Positions 63,068 through 64,000 of a stretch of DNA of 64,000 nt are shown here, piece by piece (position 1 is the first letter of the stretch; the number at the start of each line of letters is the position of its first letter). The position numbers and the translations under genes were made by a program. The notes under the pieces were generated by a model. It had not been told where the DNA came from. It made no database searches and was given only the letters and a program-made list of their open reading frames with translations. Source of the stretch: Acrasis kona (Eukaryota; Heterolobosea; Eutetramitea; Acrasida; Acrasidae). The stretch spans positions 1 through 64,000 of the forward strand of contig JAOPGA020001122.1 in assembly GCA_026419775.2 (NCBI GenBank), written 5' to 3'.

Positions 63068-64000
63068 TACTTGCTTTTAAAAATTGTGTTGAGAGTACAT
63101 GCAGATTGACTGAAAAAGAATTACAGGACCTCAGGTGATAAAAACTTTTAAAGTAATTTTCCTTTTTTGTTGACCTCGATGTTGTGTGAAACGATTTTAG
63201 ATTACTAACTGGTAATTTTTCTGGGTTTGGTGCACGATCTTCCGATCAACTACGCAAATCGGCTGATCATTTGATACTGAATACTGGTTTTGACTGGAGA
63301 GATGCAAAGGACTTTTTGCAATCTCATCCGCATCCATGCAGTCAAACAAACTACACACCACAGCAAGGATTTTCAAACTAAATTAAAGCCATCACGCACA
63401 TAGTCACAAGCAACATATCAAACTCTGCACGGCCCACATCATGTCTAATCCATCATCGGTCGTGCTTACATTGTCGGAGACGATAGTAGTCCTTCCCCCA
63501 TCAACTGAGTTCCACTGACATCACATGTAAGTAAAAATGTATTTTCATTTCGCTAATATTGCGTTAGAGTTTGGCAAGATAGATGATTTTTTCGACACGA
63601 ATGGAATCGACACATACACAACCACGCACACCCTTCCAACATTCGACCATCACCATTTCAACGAAGAGGCACACATACCTGTATTTACCTCAAACCTTGC
63701 GCCATATGATTCCATCCACAAACTCATCCGCTGTGGAGCCTGTCATTCACACTAGCCATATGGAATCATCCTCCCTTTCCCGACACACTACGGAAGTTTG
63801 TAAACATTTCAGACAACCAAGAGTTGCTTTCAATTCACAATTTATGCGATCCCGACATTACGCCCATTGACCGCTACCATGTAAATAACAACAAAACCGA
63901 CTTTAACATTGTTTCCCACTTGCATCAACTACATACATTTTAACGACAACTAATTCCAAGACCAAAACATTTCCAATCATTAACCTCCACATTATCAAAC
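63068..64000 (+). other. terminal region with coding-like fragments
   Basis: No complete gene. On the plus strand, 63195-63381 is open and coding-like without an ATG (FSGFGARSSDQLRKSADHLI, GFDWRDAKDFLQSHPHPC). From 63537 an ATG frame reads LEFGKIDDFFDTNGIDTY and RCGACHSH. In another frame, ending at TAA near 63943, comes PPFPDTLRKFVNISDNQELL with DITPIDRYHVNNNKTDF. These may be exons of one gene with missing splice evidence, or a decaying mobile element. Confidence 0.35.

Noticed and set aside
1-64000. CRISPR arrays, bacterial operons or Shine-Dalgarno sites
   Set aside because: No regularly spaced repeats, and introns, tRNA style and gene content are eukaryotic.

Overview
The window is nuclear DNA of a gene-dense, free-living protist. 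It carries spliceosomal introns, nuclear tRNA genes, a nucleus-encoded mitochondrial complex I subunit, Rab and Rho regulators, an ATG1-type kinase and an APE-type non-LTR retrotransposon. My best guess is a heterolobosean-like amoeba, based on gene style, an alveolin-like protein and secreted chitin- and glucan-degrading enzymes, but nothing in the window fixes the lineage. Introns are tiny, mostly 34-49 nt, often with a CTAAC-like branch site. Several N bases, and single-base frame breaks in otherwise good genes, suggest a draft assembly.

Layout. 1-5 kb: little except a lipid-kinase-like gene, a 146-bp MITE, a tRNA-Gly with an insertion in its T arm, and decayed coding remnants. 5-31.6 kb: a makorin-like RING protein, an ArsB/NhaD-type permease, an alveolin-like protein, a GH55-like glucanase, a B-type cyclin with a destruction box, a NADAR protein, a tRNA-Ser(AGA), a CaaX coiled-coil protein, Rab3GAP2, a membrane protein, a RhoGEF, ATG1, a DysF-like GTPase and UTP4. 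31.7-46.1 kb: a tRNA-Ser(CGA) with an insertion in its D loop, NDUFV1, an IQ-motif protein, a secreted protein, a DEDDy exonuclease, a beta-trefoil lectin, a WD40 protein, and a GPI-anchored-looking LPMO-chitinase fusion.

46.2-55.3 kb is a mobile-element island. Two direct copies of a roughly 1-kb segment carrying a broken coiled-coil gene flank a Ty3-type pol fragment (minus strand) and a nearly complete APE/RT/RNase H LINE (plus strand). The second copy holds a 142-bp retroposed insert with a 16-bp target-site duplication, and a second 146-bp MITE follows it. 56-63.1 kb: a NOX/ferric-reductase-like oxidoreductase, a mitochondrial carrier, a mitochondrial TPR-like protein and a dynamin-like GTPase. 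The final kilobase holds only coding-like fragments.

Working themes: secreted polysaccharide degradation and carbohydrate binding (GH55, LPMO-chitinase, beta-trefoil lectin, secreted beta-domain protein), membrane traffic and autophagy (Rab3GAP2, ATG1, dynamin-like, DysF GTPase), and mitochondrial function (NDUFV1, carrier, TPR protein). The most unusual observation is that two of three tRNA genes carry 12-13 nt insertions at non-canonical positions (T arm, D loop) while the rest of the cloverleaf is intact. Second, five host genes are each broken once, and all five breaks are +1.
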